Notes: a model not told the origin generated them from the sequence alone. A DNA stretch of 64,000 nt from Phaeocystidibacter sp965659415 (GCA_965659415.1 CBFHVA010000014.1:7915-71914); one strand, 5' to 3'; counted from the stretch's first letter, positions 1 through 9,885 are shown. Program-made: numbers and translations.

Positions 1-803
1 ACCTGTCCGGTCGCAGGATTAATAGAAGCCCTTGCGTCCGATAATACGACAGCGTTGCGCTTATCTCTTCTTTGAGAATTTAAACTACCACTGATATTGC
101 TCTCTGCAATGCGAAGCGCTCTAGCCTGTTTTGCTGGAGCATCAAGCGCCTCGGAGAATGTCAATTGAAGCGTATAAACGGGGTAGGTTAAGCTATCGGT
201 ATCGACTTTCTCACCGGTGGGTTTCAATTCTACATGGGATATGTCATTTCCGTAGTAGCGATAAATGTGTTCATCAATGTTTTCAACAAATACCGTTTCA
301 ACGGGTGAATTCGCAATTTCCCCATAAATTTCACTATTGGTCCAATTCCCCAATCGAATGAAGCAACCCGCCAGGGCCACGGTAATTACCAATCGGTCAA
401 GTGCCCATAGACTCCGACGGTAATCGGACACCCCATCGAAATAAGGAGTGAGCTTTTTGCCAAAGAAGTACATAGCAATTATAAGGGCTACAGCGGCACC
501 GTGACTGGCCAATCCGCCTTTCCATACTTTTAATATTTCTCCTAGATGCTGACTGTAGTAATCCCAATCGTAGAAGAACACGTGGCCCAATCGAGCTCCA
601 ATGATGGTTCCGGCTACGGAGAATACCAGCATCTGGTCCAAGACCTTATCTGGAATGCCCTCTTGCTTGAAATAGCGCAACATGATTCGGAATCCCAAAA
701 TGAAACCAAGTGCAAACAACAGGCTGTACCACCTCAGTTCAAGTTCACCAAATAGGGATAAGCCCCTGGGGAAATCCCATGTGATTGTAAGAATATTCAT
801 CAT
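1..803 (-). CDS. lgt: Prolipoprotein diacylglyceryl transferase, C-terminus off the window
   Basis: Inner-membrane enzyme that moves diacylglycerol from phosphatidylglycerol onto the lipobox cysteine of prolipoproteins, the first step of lipoprotein maturation. About 267 residues are visible. The sequence has several hydrophobic segments, GARLGHVFFYDWDYY near residue 60, GGLASHGA near residue 90 and the family signature region RLGNWTNSEIYG near residue 140. A long insertion follows the signature, as I recall from Bacteroidota Lgt proteins, and the final helices lie beyond base 1. Two start codons are adjacent (803 and 800). It begins a few bases after the stop of the propeller lipoprotein gene, so the two are probably cotranscribed. 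Many lipoproteins in this window would be its substrates. Confidence 0.93.
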   Translation of the reverse strand, partial: MMNILTITWDFPRGLSLFGELELRWYSLLFALGFILGFRIMLRYFKQEGIPDKVLDQMLVFSVAGTIIGARLGHVFFYDWDYYSQHLGEILKVWKGGLASHGAAVALIIAMYFFGKKLTPYFDGVSDYRRSLWALDRLVITVALAGCFIRLGNWTNSEIYGEIANSPVETVFVENIDEHIYRYYGNDISHVELKPTGEKVDTDSLTYPVYTLQLTFSEALDAPAKQARALRIAESNISGSLNSQRRDKRNAVVLSDARASINPATGQ

Positions 804-807
804 CGTC

Positions 808-1908
808 TTATTCTACCCAATCTGCTATGAACAGGTTGGTGTTGCGGGTACCCCCGTTGTTTCTATTCGACGCAAATACGAGCTTGGTTCCATCCGGCGA
901 AAACATCGGAAAGGAATCAAACGCCGTGTCATAAGTTATTTGCTCTACTTCTCCCGATGCCAGATCGAGCATGAAGAGATTGAAGGGAAAGCCTCTTTCA
1001 CTCTTGTGATTGGATGAGAACAAAATCTTCTCACCACTTGGGTGGAAGAAAGGAGCCCAGTTGGCACTTCCCAAATCAGTGACTTTGCGGAGATTGCTAC
1101 CATCTACGTTGCAAATGTAGAGCTCCATATTCGTAGGTTCTACCAATCCTTCGGCTAAAAGGTCAGTGTATTTCTCCCTTTCGGCTTGTGTTTTAGGGCG
1201 TGATGAACGGAACACGAGTTGCTGGCCATCTGGAGAGAAAAACGCTCCTCCGTCATACCCCAGTTCAGATGTGATTTGTGTAATGTTCGATCCGTCTATA
1301 TCGCAAGTGTACAATTCGAGATCACCGGTACGTATGCTCGTAAATACAATCTTGTCTCCCTGCGGCGAGAGCGTGGCCTCCGCATCGTATCCAGGTCCTG
1401 AAACTAAAGTGTCGACAATTTCACCCTTTAGATTACTTACGTAGATGTCGAAGCTCTCATAGATAGGCCAAACATATCGTCCTTCATTTCTTTCAGGAAC
1501 AGGCGGGCAATTCTCGTCTGCAGCAAACGTACTCGCGTATAAAATCGTTGTATCACCCGGCATGAAGTATGCACAGGTGGTTCGTCCCGCTCCATTGCTT
1601 ATTGGAAGTGGCTTGGCCAAGGAAGCGCTGTCATCTTCCCAGGCGAATGCATAAATCTGATCACATGATAAATCCCAAGCTGGATTATTGCTTTGAAAGG
1701 TGAGCATGGATCCATCGAAGCTGAAATAGGCCTCGGCATTATCACCACCCCATGTAAGCTGTTTGATATTGGCTAAGTGGGTTTCCTCTGGATATTGGAT
1801 GTTGGAAACCCATGTGGCTCCTGATGAGCCATCTGTATCATTCGAATTTCCGCTATTCTGACAATTTAGGGCAATCAACGCCAGCGGAAGGAGCAACCAT
1901 TTTTTCAT
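808..1908 (-). CDS. TolB/PD40-type beta-propeller lipoprotein
   Basis: Predicted lipoprotein of 366 residues. The start at 1908 gives a clean signal peptide MKKWLLLPLALIALNC with the lipobox ALNC; an upstream in-frame start would spoil it. The body has repeated blades of the PD40/TolB type, with FSPDG, SPQGDKIVF and HPSGEKILFSS motifs (roughly residues 180-360). Such propellers usually act as periplasmic or surface binding scaffolds; no catalytic residues are evident. It lies between yidD and lgt on the same strand, and lgt starts almost at its stop codon. Its partner is unknown. The fold assignment is firm, the function is not. Confidence 0.8.
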   Translation of the reverse strand: MKKWLLLPLALIALNCQNSGNSNDTDGSSGATWVSNIQYPEETHLANIKQLTWGGDNAEAYFSFDGSMLTFQSNNPAWDLSCDQIYAFAWEDDSASLAKPLPISNGAGRTTCAYFMPGDTTILYASTFAADENCPPVPERNEGRYVWPIYESFDIYVSNLKGEIVDTLVSGPGYDAEATLSPQGDKIVFTSIRTGDLELYTCDIDGSNITQITSELGYDGGAFFSPDGQQLVFRSSRPKTQAEREKYTDLLAEGLVEPTNMELYICNVDGSNLRKVTDLGSANWAPFFHPSGEKILFSSNHKSERGFPFNLFMLDLASGEVEQITYDTAFDSFPMFSPDGTKLVFASNRNNGGTRNTNLFIADWVE

Positions 1909-1968
1909 CTGGAAAGTATTGGAGCTGCAAGATAAGTATCCCAATTGGGGATACTATAGAAATGGCTT

Positions 1969-2232
1969 TCAATCTTGGGGATTGTCGGCGTCGCTTCTTT
2001 TCGGAACCGGGTCGAATCCCCAAGTTCCCCAAGGATGGCATTTGGAAAGACGTCGCAGTCCTAGCCAGCTCCCTTTCAGCGGACCCCAAATTCGGATGGC
2101 CTCTCCCATGTATTGTGAGCAGGTAGGTGTGTGCCGACAACTGGGGGGGGTAAGCGGACTGATTACATATCGATATACACCTACTAAAAGCAAAAGGGGC
2201 AGGCTAACTAACCAGGTGATTACCGATTTCAA
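1969..2232 (-). CDS. yidD: Membrane protein insertion efficiency factor YidD
   Basis: Small membrane-associated protein of 87 residues that assists YidC-dependent insertion. The family pattern is complete: an N-terminal hydrophobic helix, YRYVISPL, the Cys-containing CRHTPTCSQY, then GLRRLSKCHPWGTWGFDPVP. The ATG overlaps the cysS stop codon by four bases (ATGA), which implies translational coupling to cysS. Length is normal for the family. Confidence 0.95.
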   Translation of the reverse strand: MKSVITWLVSLPLLLLVGVYRYVISPLTPPSCRHTPTCSQYMGEAIRIWGPLKGSWLGLRRLSKCHPWGTWGFDPVPKRSDADNPQD

Positions 2233-3716
2233 GACTTCAAGGAATAGGTCGTTCCGTCCTTCCCATCTTTAAGGACAATACCTCGTTCTGCCAATTCATC
2301 GCGGATTTTATCCGACAAGGCCCAATCTCTATCTACGCGTGCTTGTTGACGAAGTTCGATTAATAGGTTCATGGCTGCGTCTAATTCCATACCACTCTCT
2401 GATGCAGCGTCGTTGGCCTTTTGCAATCCCAATACATCGAAGAAGAAGGCGTGCATTGTGGAAGAAATCAACTGTAAGTCGCTTGCGGTAAAGTTGGCTT
2501 TGCCTTCTGCCGCATTGTTGATTTGCCGAACGGCATCGAACAGTTTCGCAATGAGAATCGGTGAATTGAAGTCGTCATTCATGGCCGCGTAGCAGTCGTC
2601 TCTCCATGATTGAACATCCCAAGAGGACTCCTTCGAGGCCTGCAACCTTTCGAGTGTATCGAGCGATTCCATCATCCGGTTGTAGCCTTTTTCGGCTGCT
2701 AGAAGAGCATCATTTGAAAAATCAAGAACACTTCTGTAATGTGCTTGATGGATGAAAAAGCGCACTACGCTTGGATGGAAGCCCTTATCGAGAAGGGGTG
2801 TATCTCCCGAGAACAGTTCATGCGGTAAAAGGGTGTTCCCCGTGCTTTTAGACATGCGTTTACCATTCAAGGTAAGCATATTGGCATGCATCCAAGTCTT
2901 TGCTCCATCATGCTGATGTGCCGCTTTGTTTTGAGCTACTTCACACTCATGATGAGGGAATTTCAGATCCATTCCCCCGCCATGGATATCGAACGTTTCC
3001 CCCAAGTATTTGGTAGACATTACGGAGCACTCTAGGTGCCAGCCCGGAAAACCTATACCCCAAGGCGAAGGCCAGCGCATAATATGCGCAGGGGAGGCGA
3101 GCTTCCAGAGGGCGAAGTCGAGGGCGCTGCGTTTATCCGACTGTCCGTCTAAATCTCGCGTGCCATCCATTAACTCCTCAATTTTCCTCCCCGAAACCTT
3201 CCCATAGTGGTTCGATTGATTGTATTTCTCTACATCAAAGTACACCGATCCGTTTACTTCATAAGCGAAGCCGGCATCAATGATGTCTTTAATCATTTCA
3301 ATTTGCTCCACAATGTGCCCGGTAGCAGTGGGCTCTATGGAAGGCGGATGCGCGTTGAATTGCTCCATTACGTTTCGGAAGCCTACCGTATATCGCTGTA
3401 CAATTTCCATTGGCTCGAGCTCTTCCAAACGGGCTTTTTTTGCGATTTTGTCCTCGCCTTCATCGGCGTCATTTTCAAGGTGGCCAGCATCGGTAATGTT
3501 GCGGACATATCTCACTTTGTATCCCAGATGCATCAGGTAACGAAACACCATGTCAAAAGAGATAAACGTTCGGCAATTACCTAGGTGGACATCACTGTAA
3601 ACCGTTGGACCACATACGTACATTCCAACATGAGGATTGTTGATGGGTACAAACGTTTCCTTTTGAGAGGATAGGCTGTTGTAGATTTTCAGCTCGTTGG
3701 TCTCGTGCAAGGCCAT
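2229..3716 (-). CDS. cysS: Cysteine--tRNA ligase
   Basis: Class I aminoacyl-tRNA synthetase of 495 residues that charges tRNA-Cys. It has the HIGH-type motif HLGN (residues 44-47), the zinc-site Cys35 in MYVCGPTVY, further zinc ligands in WHLECSVMS and the FPHHECEVAQ segment, and the KMSKS loop in GKRMSKSTGN. Length is normal. It sits directly downstream of folE (18 bases between stop and start) and overlaps yidD, so folE-cysS-yidD reads as one transcription unit. Confidence 0.98.
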   Translation of the reverse strand: MALHETNELKIYNSLSSQKETFVPINNPHVGMYVCGPTVYSDVHLGNCRTFISFDMVFRYLMHLGYKVRYVRNITDAGHLENDADEGEDKIAKKARLEELEPMEIVQRYTVGFRNVMEQFNAHPPSIEPTATGHIVEQIEMIKDIIDAGFAYEVNGSVYFDVEKYNQSNHYGKVSGRKIEELMDGTRDLDGQSDKRSALDFALWKLASPAHIMRWPSPWGIGFPGWHLECSVMSTKYLGETFDIHGGGMDLKFPHHECEVAQNKAAHQHDGAKTWMHANMLTLNGKRMSKSTGNTLLPHELFSGDTPLLDKGFHPSVVRFFIHQAHYRSVLDFSNDALLAAEKGYNRMMESLDTLERLQASKESSWDVQSWRDDCYAAMNDDFNSPILIAKLFDAVRQINNAAEGKANFTASDLQLISSTMHAFFFDVLGLQKANDAASESGMELDAAMNLLIELRQQARVDRDWALSDKIRDELAERGIVLKDGKDGTTYSLKS

Positions 3717-3734
3717 GCTTGAAAAATGATTTAA

Positions 3735-4433
3735 TTAGGCTCCGAAGGAAGTTTCCATTCGAATAAAGTCCAAAAACTCGCGACGTACTTTTTCATCCTT
3801 GAATTTGCCGCCGTACTCTGCTGTGATTGTGCTACTCTCAATATCGCGTATGCCACGAGAATTTACACACAGGTGCTTCGCATCTACCACGCAAGCCACA
3901 TCCTCTGTTCCCAGAGCAGATTGCAAAGCTTTTACAACTTGACGAGTCATTCGTTCTTGAACTTGTGGACGTTTGGCATAGTAATCCACAATTCGATTCA
4001 TCTTGCTCAAACCTACTACTTTACCATTGCTGATGTAACCCACATGAGCTCTACCTACAATAGGTAGTAAATGGTGTTCGCATGTGCTGTAAACGGTGAT
4101 ATTTTTCTCAACCAACATCTCACCGTATTGATAGCTGTTCTCAAAGGTGGAGAGGTTGGGCATTTTTTGCGGATTGAGTCCTCCAAAGGTCTCCTTCACA
4201 AACATTTTTGCCACCCGCTTTGGTGTACCTCTCAAACTGTCGTCTTCAAGATCGAGCCCTAAGGTGTTCATGATTCCTCTCACATGCTCCTCAATAACGC
4301 TCATTTTCTCGTCGTCGCTCGCGTCAAACGCACCTTCGCGCATAGGAGTTTCGGTGGAAGAGCTTAAGTGTGCATCTCCAACTGATTCTATGATTTCGTC
4401 CATTAAACGGACTTTATTTTCGTCTTGGCTCAT
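3735..4433 (-). CDS. folE: GTP cyclohydrolase I
   Basis: Enzyme of 232 residues converting GTP to 7,8-dihydroneopterin triphosphate, the first step of tetrahydrofolate/pterin synthesis. The zinc and catalytic residues are in CEHHLLPIVGRAHVGYI and in HLCVNSRGIRD, with QERMTRQVVKAL between them. The first ~45 residues are an acidic, poorly conserved extension. It is the first gene of the minus-strand run folE-cysS-yidD; a -7-like element lies about 50 bases upstream (4480-4487). Confidence 0.97.
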   Translation of the reverse strand: MSQDENKVRLMDEIIESVGDAHLSSSTETPMREGAFDASDDEKMSVIEEHVRGIMNTLGLDLEDDSLRGTPKRVAKMFVKETFGGLNPQKMPNLSTFENSYQYGEMLVEKNITVYSTCEHHLLPIVGRAHVGYISNGKVVGLSKMNRIVDYYAKRPQVQERMTRQVVKALQSALGTEDVACVVDAKHLCVNSRGIRDIESSTITAEYGGKFKDEKVRREFLDFIRMETSFGA

Positions 4434-4479
4434 GCCGTATGTTTTGCTGTATGTAACGTCTCAACTTGCGTTGAGTTTG

Positions 4480-4487
4480 CAAAGGTA
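4480..4487 (-). promoter_or_regulatory. Candidate -7 element for folE
   Basis: Read on the minus strand this is TACCTTTG, an exact match to the Bacteroidota -7 consensus TAnnTTTG, about 50 bases before the folE ATG. No good TTG -33 element was found at the usual 19-21 base spacing. A short palindrome, CTCGttttCGAG, lies immediately upstream. Confidence 0.45.
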
Positions 4488-4554
4488 CTCGTTTTCGAGA
4501 AGGTAATCCTTACGAATAAAAAGACTATGCATGCGTAATAAAATAGAGATATAG

Positions 4555-4585
4555 TTGCCCAAGAGAAAATAATTGATTCACTTTG
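4555..4585 (+). promoter_or_regulatory. Candidate promoter for the KAS III-like gene
   Basis: TTG at 4555-4557, a 20-base spacer, then TCACTTTG (one mismatch to TAnnTTTG). The gene starts with GTG 41 bases after the element, a plausible leader length. Confidence 0.4.
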
Positions 4586-4625
4586 GAACATTCATAGATG
4601 ACAAGCTTTCACAAACAGCAGAAAA

Positions 4626-5687
4626 GTGAAGAATGTAAGATTTATAGGTACCGGTCATGTAGTACCCGGGGAGAAGGTCACGAATGCTGATTTTGCAGGA
4701 CACACCTTTTACAACGAAAAGGGTGAGGTGTATCCCATGGAAATGGACCAACTCTTGTCTAAGTTTCAAGAGATTACGGGAATTGGTGAGAGACGTTATG
4801 CCAGAGATGATCAACGGGCGTCTGATTTGGGTGCCGCCGCAGCTAAAATGGCGATTGAAGAGGCGCAGATTGATCCTAATTCAATTGATCTCATCATAGC
4901 TGCACACAACTTTGGAGATGTGGATAAGGGAACAGGAAGAACGGATATTCTTCCAAGCTTGGCCTCCCGAATAAAGCATCTTCTGAATATTGATAACGAT
5001 AACTGTATTCCCTTCGACATCCTGTTTGGTTGTCCGGGATGGGTTCAAGGTGTGTTATTAGGTGAGATGCACCTAATCACAGGAAGAGCCAAACGCGTTC
5101 TTGTGGTGGGGTGTGAAACGCTTTCTAGAACCCTTGATTCGTATGACCGCAACGGGATGATTTTTGCCGATGGAGCTGGTGCTTCGATTATGGAGTTGAG
5201 TGACGAGCCTGGTATTCTTGGTTCGGCAGTAATGAATAAAGCGGGTGAAGAAGCCTACTATCTCTTCGCGGGGTCAAGTGAGAAACCAGGAGAAGATCAG
5301 AATGAGCGCTTTATCAAAATGAAGGGTCGCAAAATATATGAGTTTGCTTTGCGCTATGTTCCTCAAGCTATGAAGCAGGCCATGGATAATGCTGGGGTAG
5401 AAGCAAAGGATCTAGATATGATTTTCATGCATCAAGCCAATGCTAAGCTCGACCATGCCGTGGTGGAGCGATTCTATCGTCTGTATGGAATCAAGGAAAT
5501 TCCCAATGATGTATTGCCAATGTCAGTGAACTGGCTAGGGAATAGCTCGGTGGCTACCATTCCCACTCTTTATGATTTGGTTCGAAAAACGCAGTACGAA
5601 GGTCACCAACTCAAGGAAGGAGATACCATACTTTTCGCATCTGTAGGTGCAGGTATGAATATCAATGCGTTTGTGTACAAGTACTAA
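4626..5687 (+). CDS. 3-oxoacyl-ACP synthase III-like condensing enzyme
   Basis: Thiolase-fold condensing enzyme of 353 residues, probably cytosolic and involved in fatty acid or related acyl chain initiation. The KAS III triad is present: Cys136 in FGCPGWVQG, His269 in MHQANAK and Asn306 in WLGNSSVATIP. It starts with GTG; an in-frame TGA at 4599-4601 excludes an upstream start and there is no ATG nearby. It stands alone between divergent folE and a shared terminator. It is somewhat longer than a housekeeping FabH (about 320-335) and not next to plsX/rpmF, so it may be a specialised paralogue rather than FabH itself. Confidence 0.85.
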   Translation: MKNVRFIGTGHVVPGEKVTNADFAGHTFYNEKGEVYPMEMDQLLSKFQEITGIGERRYARDDQRASDLGAAAAKMAIEEAQIDPNSIDLIIAAHNFGDVDKGTGRTDILPSLASRIKHLLNIDNDNCIPFDILFGCPGWVQGVLLGEMHLITGRAKRVLVVGCETLSRTLDSYDRNGMIFADGAGASIMELSDEPGILGSAVMNKAGEEAYYLFAGSSEKPGEDQNERFIKMKGRKIYEFALRYVPQAMKQAMDNAGVEAKDLDMIFMHQANAKLDHAVVERFYRLYGIKEIPNDVLPMSVNWLGNSSVATIPTLYDLVRKTQYEGHQLKEGDTILFASVGAGMNINAFVYKY

Positions 5688-5704
5688 ACACATCAAGCAA
5701 CAAC

Positions 5705-5734
5705 AAAAAAAGCCCCGCAATTGCGGGGCTTTTC
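5705..5734. terminator. Bidirectional intrinsic terminator
   Basis: Perfect 20-base palindrome AGCCCCGCAATTGCGGGGCT (5711-5730) flanked by an A-run on the left and a short T-run on the right. It lies between convergent genes ending at 5687 (plus) and 5756 (minus) and can serve both. Confidence 0.9.
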
Positions 5735-5755
5735 TAATTTAAGTCTTCTACTATA

Positions 5756-8700
5756 TCATTCGTTCTCTGGCAAGTCGCCTTCTAAGTATGGCGCACCGTA
5801 GGCGTATGCCTGTGTCTTTATAATCAACAAGGCATCTGCAGATTGCTCGAGCTGTGAAATAATACCTTGAAGTTCTTCGGCAACGGTGGTCAAACCATCC
5901 CGCTGAGTTTGCGTCGGAGCAGCCGAACTTGAGTACGCTCCCCATGCTGAAATTCCTAAGATTTCACTGAGTGACGTCGTGGTTTCGAACTCCCTCCGAG
6001 TTAAGCTTTGATCTCCATTAAGTACAATTGAGATATCGGCCAATTGATTGTCGATTTCACGAAGCTGAGCGAGGAACTCCATCGGTACTCCCGGTGTTCC
6101 ACGCACAATAGCTTCAAGTTCGCTAATGCGTTCTTGTTGACGATCCAGCTCCTGACTCACAGCGCTTAAATCTCTGTAGGCCGCGTCGAGTTCCGTATTG
6201 AAATCGTTCTTTTCCAAATCATCACCTACAAATGTGGCATTGTTGAGGTGGTTCAATTGAAAGCTCGTGGCTTCGGTCAAAGCTTCAGTTATGCCATTTG
6301 CCGTGCGATAGATCTGTACAGAATACGTGCCGGCAGGAGCAAAACCAGTAGTTCCCATATTAGTGGTAGGTTCTCCACGAGTGCTGAAGTAGCTCTTGCT
6401 TTGCATTTGACCATCCCAAGTAAATCGTTGTACACCCGTCCCTTGCAATTTGTTGATGCGACGGATTTCATTTCCTGCTTCATCTCGAATAACAAAGGTC
6501 AAGTAGGCCGTTTGATATCTATCTTCATTCCTGATTTCCTCGGCGCTCGGATACGTAATGGTTTCCATGTCCGCTTCGGCCGACTGTCGCTCGCTTGTTG
6601 GCGATTTAATGCTTTCCTTGATGTAATACGTGAAAGTTGCACCTATTTCTGGATTATCCGCCATGAAATATGAAGCCCCTAAGAATCCAGGAGCTCCATA
6701 GCCCAATGGATTGGAAGTTTGAAACACCAAACCATCTTTGATTGGGAAGATGTGAGCATCCTCTTCAAATACGCCCTCATCAAGGTTTCTCAGTGGCGAA
6801 TAGTCATCCAAAATGAAGAAGCCTCTTCCGAAAGTGGCTAACGCCAAATCATTCTCACGACGTTGAACGTCGATATCACGGACAGCAATTGTAGGCAAGC
6901 CCGCGCCGAGTTTCTTCCAATTCTGACCGCCATCATTGGTAAAGTATACACCCCATTCCGTTCCTACGAATAGCAGGTCAGCGTCAACATGGTCTTGAAC
7001 TAAGGTGTATACGCTTCCCTCTGGCAAGCCTTCTCCAATATTCGTCCAAGATTGTCCTCGATTATCACTGCGGTATACATACGGGTTAAAGTCGCCGTTT
7101 TTATGATTGTTGAACACAGCGAATACCACTTGGTCGTTATGGAGCGAAGGCTCCAAATCGTTCACATATGTATTCGCTGGGACACCAGGAAATTCACTGT
7201 AGGCGGTCCAGTTTTGACCGTCGTTGTCGGTTACTTGGATCAATCCATCATCAGTTCCCACATAGATCAGACCTTGGGCAAGTGGACTTTCATTCAATGA
7301 AACGATATTTCCATAGATAGTAGTAGAGCGGTTCTTGGAAACGGCATCCATCGACCAAACTTTATCCATTACAGGAAGTTCATTGCGGTCGATTTGCTGA
7401 CTCAAATCCGGAGAAATCAAACTCCATGAGTTGCCTTGATCTGTTGATTTAAACACGCGGTTAGCCGCGAAGTAAAGTGTTTTATTATCGTGCGGACTAA
7501 TCAGAAGTGGCGCATCCCAGTTCCAACGCAAAGGGGCCTCACCACGAGGCACATCCGGTTTAATCGGTACGGTTTCACCGCTTCGCTTGTCAAACCTCAC
7601 CAACCAGCCGTATTGGGCTTGTGCATAAACGATATTTGGATCAATCGGATCAATTTGACTTTCAAATCCGTCCCCTGTATTGGTAACGAACCAATCGCTA
7701 TTTACAATCCCTCTATCATGCGTGGTTCTCGATGGCCCGCCTAAGGAAAAGTTGTCTTGTGTTCCTCCATACACATAGTAGAACGGCTCACTGTTGTCAA
7801 CGGTAACGCGATAGAATTGAGTAATAGGTAGATTTGGTTTGTAGTGCCAATTTGAGGCATTGTCCCATGTTTCATAAAGACCGCCATCACAGCCCATCAT
7901 GAAGTGATTTGCGTCGTTCGGATCAATCCACATGGCATGATTGTCGACGTGCTTGCCACCTTCAGGAACTCGATTAAACGACCTTCCGCCATCGGTAGTA
8001 AATGCGGCGTAGGTATCCATGCTGTAAACCGTATTTAAGTCGTGGGGAGAAGCAAAAATTTCCACGTAGTAATTCCCACTTGTTTCATGACCACTCATTC
8101 GCGACCAGCTTGCACCGCGATTGTTAGAGCGATAGAAACCACTACCCTCGATACATGCGTAGAGCACATCGGGGTTAACTGGGCTAATATCCATGCCAAT
8201 TCGGCCTACATCTCCCGAAGGCAGTCCTCTGGAGAGCTTTTCAAAATTTGCGCCTCCATCTGTACTCTTGTAGATAGCTGATTCTGGACCTCCTGAAATG
8301 TAAGTCCATACGTGTCTTCTTCTTTGGTGCGCGGTGGCATAAATTACATCCGGATTTCTCGGGTCGAGATGTACCTCGTTTACACCTGTATGCTCGGAAA
8401 TATCGAGAATCTTTTCCCAGGAAGCCCCACCATCGGTAGTCTTATACAATCCGCGGTCACCGCCGGCACTCCAAAGCGGACCGTAAGCTGCTACATAAAC
8501 TACATCTGAATTACGCGGGTCCACCGCAATCATTCCGATGTGCTCGGAGTTCTCAAGTCCAACTTTCGTCCATGACTTGCCTCCGTCCTCACTTTTATAC
8601 AATCCATCCCCATAGGCCACAGATCGTTGGTTGTTGTTTTCACCCGTACCTACCCAAAGGACATTTGAATTATTGGGATCGATGGTAATACAGCCGATGC

Positions 8701-8977
8701 TGTAACTGCCCTGACCATCAAAGATTGGGTTGAAGGTCACACCGTGATTGGTTGTTTTCCACACACCGCCGCTTGCTGCGGCTACGTAGTAAACATCGTG
8801 ATTGTTGGGGGCAACAGCTAAATCAGCGATGCGACCAGATGTGGTAGCAGGACCAATTTCGCGAAAAGCGATGCCGGAAAGGTTGACAGATTCTAAGTAC
8901 CATCCGTCGCCTTCATCTTGAGCTATAAGACTTGTAGAAACAAATAAAGCTAGAATGATCGAAGTGATATTCTTCAT
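5756..8977 (-). CDS. Secreted BNR/sortilin-like beta-propeller protein
   Basis: Large exported protein of 1073 residues. The start at 8977 gives signal peptide MKNITSIILALFVSTSLIAQ; an ATG two codons upstream is also possible. The body is a long array of BNR/VPS10-type blades (GLYKSEDGGKSWTKV, GLYKTTDGGASWEKI, AIYKSTDGGANF and similar), each with the Asp-box-like S/T-x-D-x-G-x-x-W. The N-terminal part resembles two-propeller proteins of the sialidase/xyloglucanase superfold. The last ~150 residues are helical and may form a coiled coil. No hydrolase residues can be assigned from sequence alone. Proteins of this build are common in Bacteroidota. Single gene, ending at the shared terminator. 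Confidence 0.8.
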   Translation of the reverse strand: MKNITSIILALFVSTSLIAQDEGDGWYLESVNLSGIAFREIGPATTSGRIADLAVAPNNHDVYYVAAASGGVWKTTNHGVTFNPIFDGQGSYSIGCITIDPNNSNVLWVGTGENNNQRSVAYGDGLYKSEDGGKSWTKVGLENSEHIGMIAVDPRNSDVVYVAAYGPLWSAGGDRGLYKTTDGGASWEKILDISEHTGVNEVHLDPRNPDVIYATAHQRRRHVWTYISGGPESAIYKSTDGGANFEKLSRGLPSGDVGRIGMDISPVNPDVLYACIEGSGFYRSNNRGASWSRMSGHETSGNYYVEIFASPHDLNTVYSMDTYAAFTTDGGRSFNRVPEGGKHVDNHAMWIDPNDANHFMMGCDGGLYETWDNASNWHYKPNLPITQFYRVTVDNSEPFYYVYGGTQDNFSLGGPSRTTHDRGIVNSDWFVTNTGDGFESQIDPIDPNIVYAQAQYGWLVRFDKRSGETVPIKPDVPRGEAPLRWNWDAPLLISPHDNKTLYFAANRVFKSTDQGNSWSLISPDLSQQIDRNELPVMDKVWSMDAVSKNRSTTIYGNIVSLNESPLAQGLIYVGTDDGLIQVTDNDGQNWTAYSEFPGVPANTYVNDLEPSLHNDQVVFAVFNNHKNGDFNPYVYRSDNRGQSWTNIGEGLPEGSVYTLVQDHVDADLLFVGTEWGVYFTNDGGQNWKKLGAGLPTIAVRDIDVQRRENDLALATFGRGFFILDDYSPLRNLDEGVFEEDAHIFPIKDGLVFQTSNPLGYGAPGFLGASYFMADNPEIGATFTYYIKESIKSPTSERQSAEADMETITYPSAEEIRNEDRYQTAYLTFVIRDEAGNEIRRINKLQGTGVQRFTWDGQMQSKSYFSTRGEPTTNMGTTGFAPAGTYSVQIYRTANGITEALTEATSFQLNHLNNATFVGDDLEKNDFNTELDAAYRDLSAVSQELDRQQERISELEAIVRGTPGVPMEFLAQLREIDNQLADISIVLNGDQSLTRREFETTTSLSEILGISAWGAYSSSAAPTQTQRDGLTTVAEELQGIISQLEQSADALLIIKTQAYAYGAPYLEGDLPENE

Positions 8978-9033
8978 GGGCATTGAGTTGAGTAAGTGTC
9001 GAAGTTAGGGATAAAGAAAGAACTGAAATTATC

Positions 9034-9836
9034 CTACGTTGCCATTAAGTGTGAAATTCGGTCGATGAGTTCACCTGATTTGAACGGTTTAGTCAATAAA
9101 TCGTTCATTCCAGCTTCCATTCTTGAAGTTGGTTTGAGAGACTTAGGTAATGGACTGCGGAGTCTATCATGCCAAAGTGAGCATACATCTCTCCCATTTG
9201 CAGGTAAGAGTGTGATTTAAGCTCAACGATGTCCAATTTTTCACGGTATTCCAAGCCCGCTAGGAAATGATGTTTAGCACTATCTAGATCTTCTAATTCC
9301 GTATAAATCAAGCCCAGGTTGTTATACGCTACCGCTTTGGACCACCGCAGGGTGTCGAGCTCTTCCATTGAAATGACTTGTACATAGTACTTCTTTGCCT
9401 CATCAAATTGTCGGATGTCGAAGAAGATGTTACCGACGTCGACCAAGCTAAATGATCTGGGAAGGGGTTCTGAGATTTGTTCGAAAATATCCGCCGCAAA
9501 CAGGTGATGTTTAAGCGCATTTTCTGGCAAATCCATTCTGCGGTAAATCAGTCCTAAGTGATTGTGCAAACTGGCCTTAAAGTGCAAAAGCTCAGCATCA
9601 TTGGTGTTGTTCAATAGGATGTTGATCAACGAAATGGACTTGGCAGGGTCGTAGTTAGAGAATTGAGCAACACTCCCTTCGAAATACTCATAATCGTCTT
9701 TGTCTAGTGCGTTATTTGTAACGTGGACTAAGAATGAATCCAGTTCGAATTTTACGTTTTGGATGGGGTTTTGAGCACTCGTGCAAAACGGCAAAGCCAA
9801 GAGCAAGATGAAGTAGGGTAGTTGGTTGGGCTTCAT
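9034..9836 (-). pseudogene. TPR protein: stump of a deleted TPR-hybrid sensor kinase
   Basis: An open frame from 9836 to 9105 encodes 243 residues: signal peptide MKPNQLPYFILLLALPFCTSAQ and about four TPR units (for example NNLGLIYTELEDLDSAKHHF). Directly after it, in another frame (9120-9034), 28 codons read MEAGMNDLLTKPFKSGELID and so on, the typical C-terminal end of a response-regulator receiver domain with its conserved Lys-Pro. The natural parent is a TPR-histidine kinase-receiver hybrid, from which the transmembrane, HisKA, ATPase and most receiver codons have been lost. The TPR part could still be expressed as a short secreted protein; signalling function is gone. Confidence 0.65.
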
Positions 9837-9885
9837 ATAAAAGCCAAAATAGTCACATTCTAGAAATATTCATAACGCCGACCGC

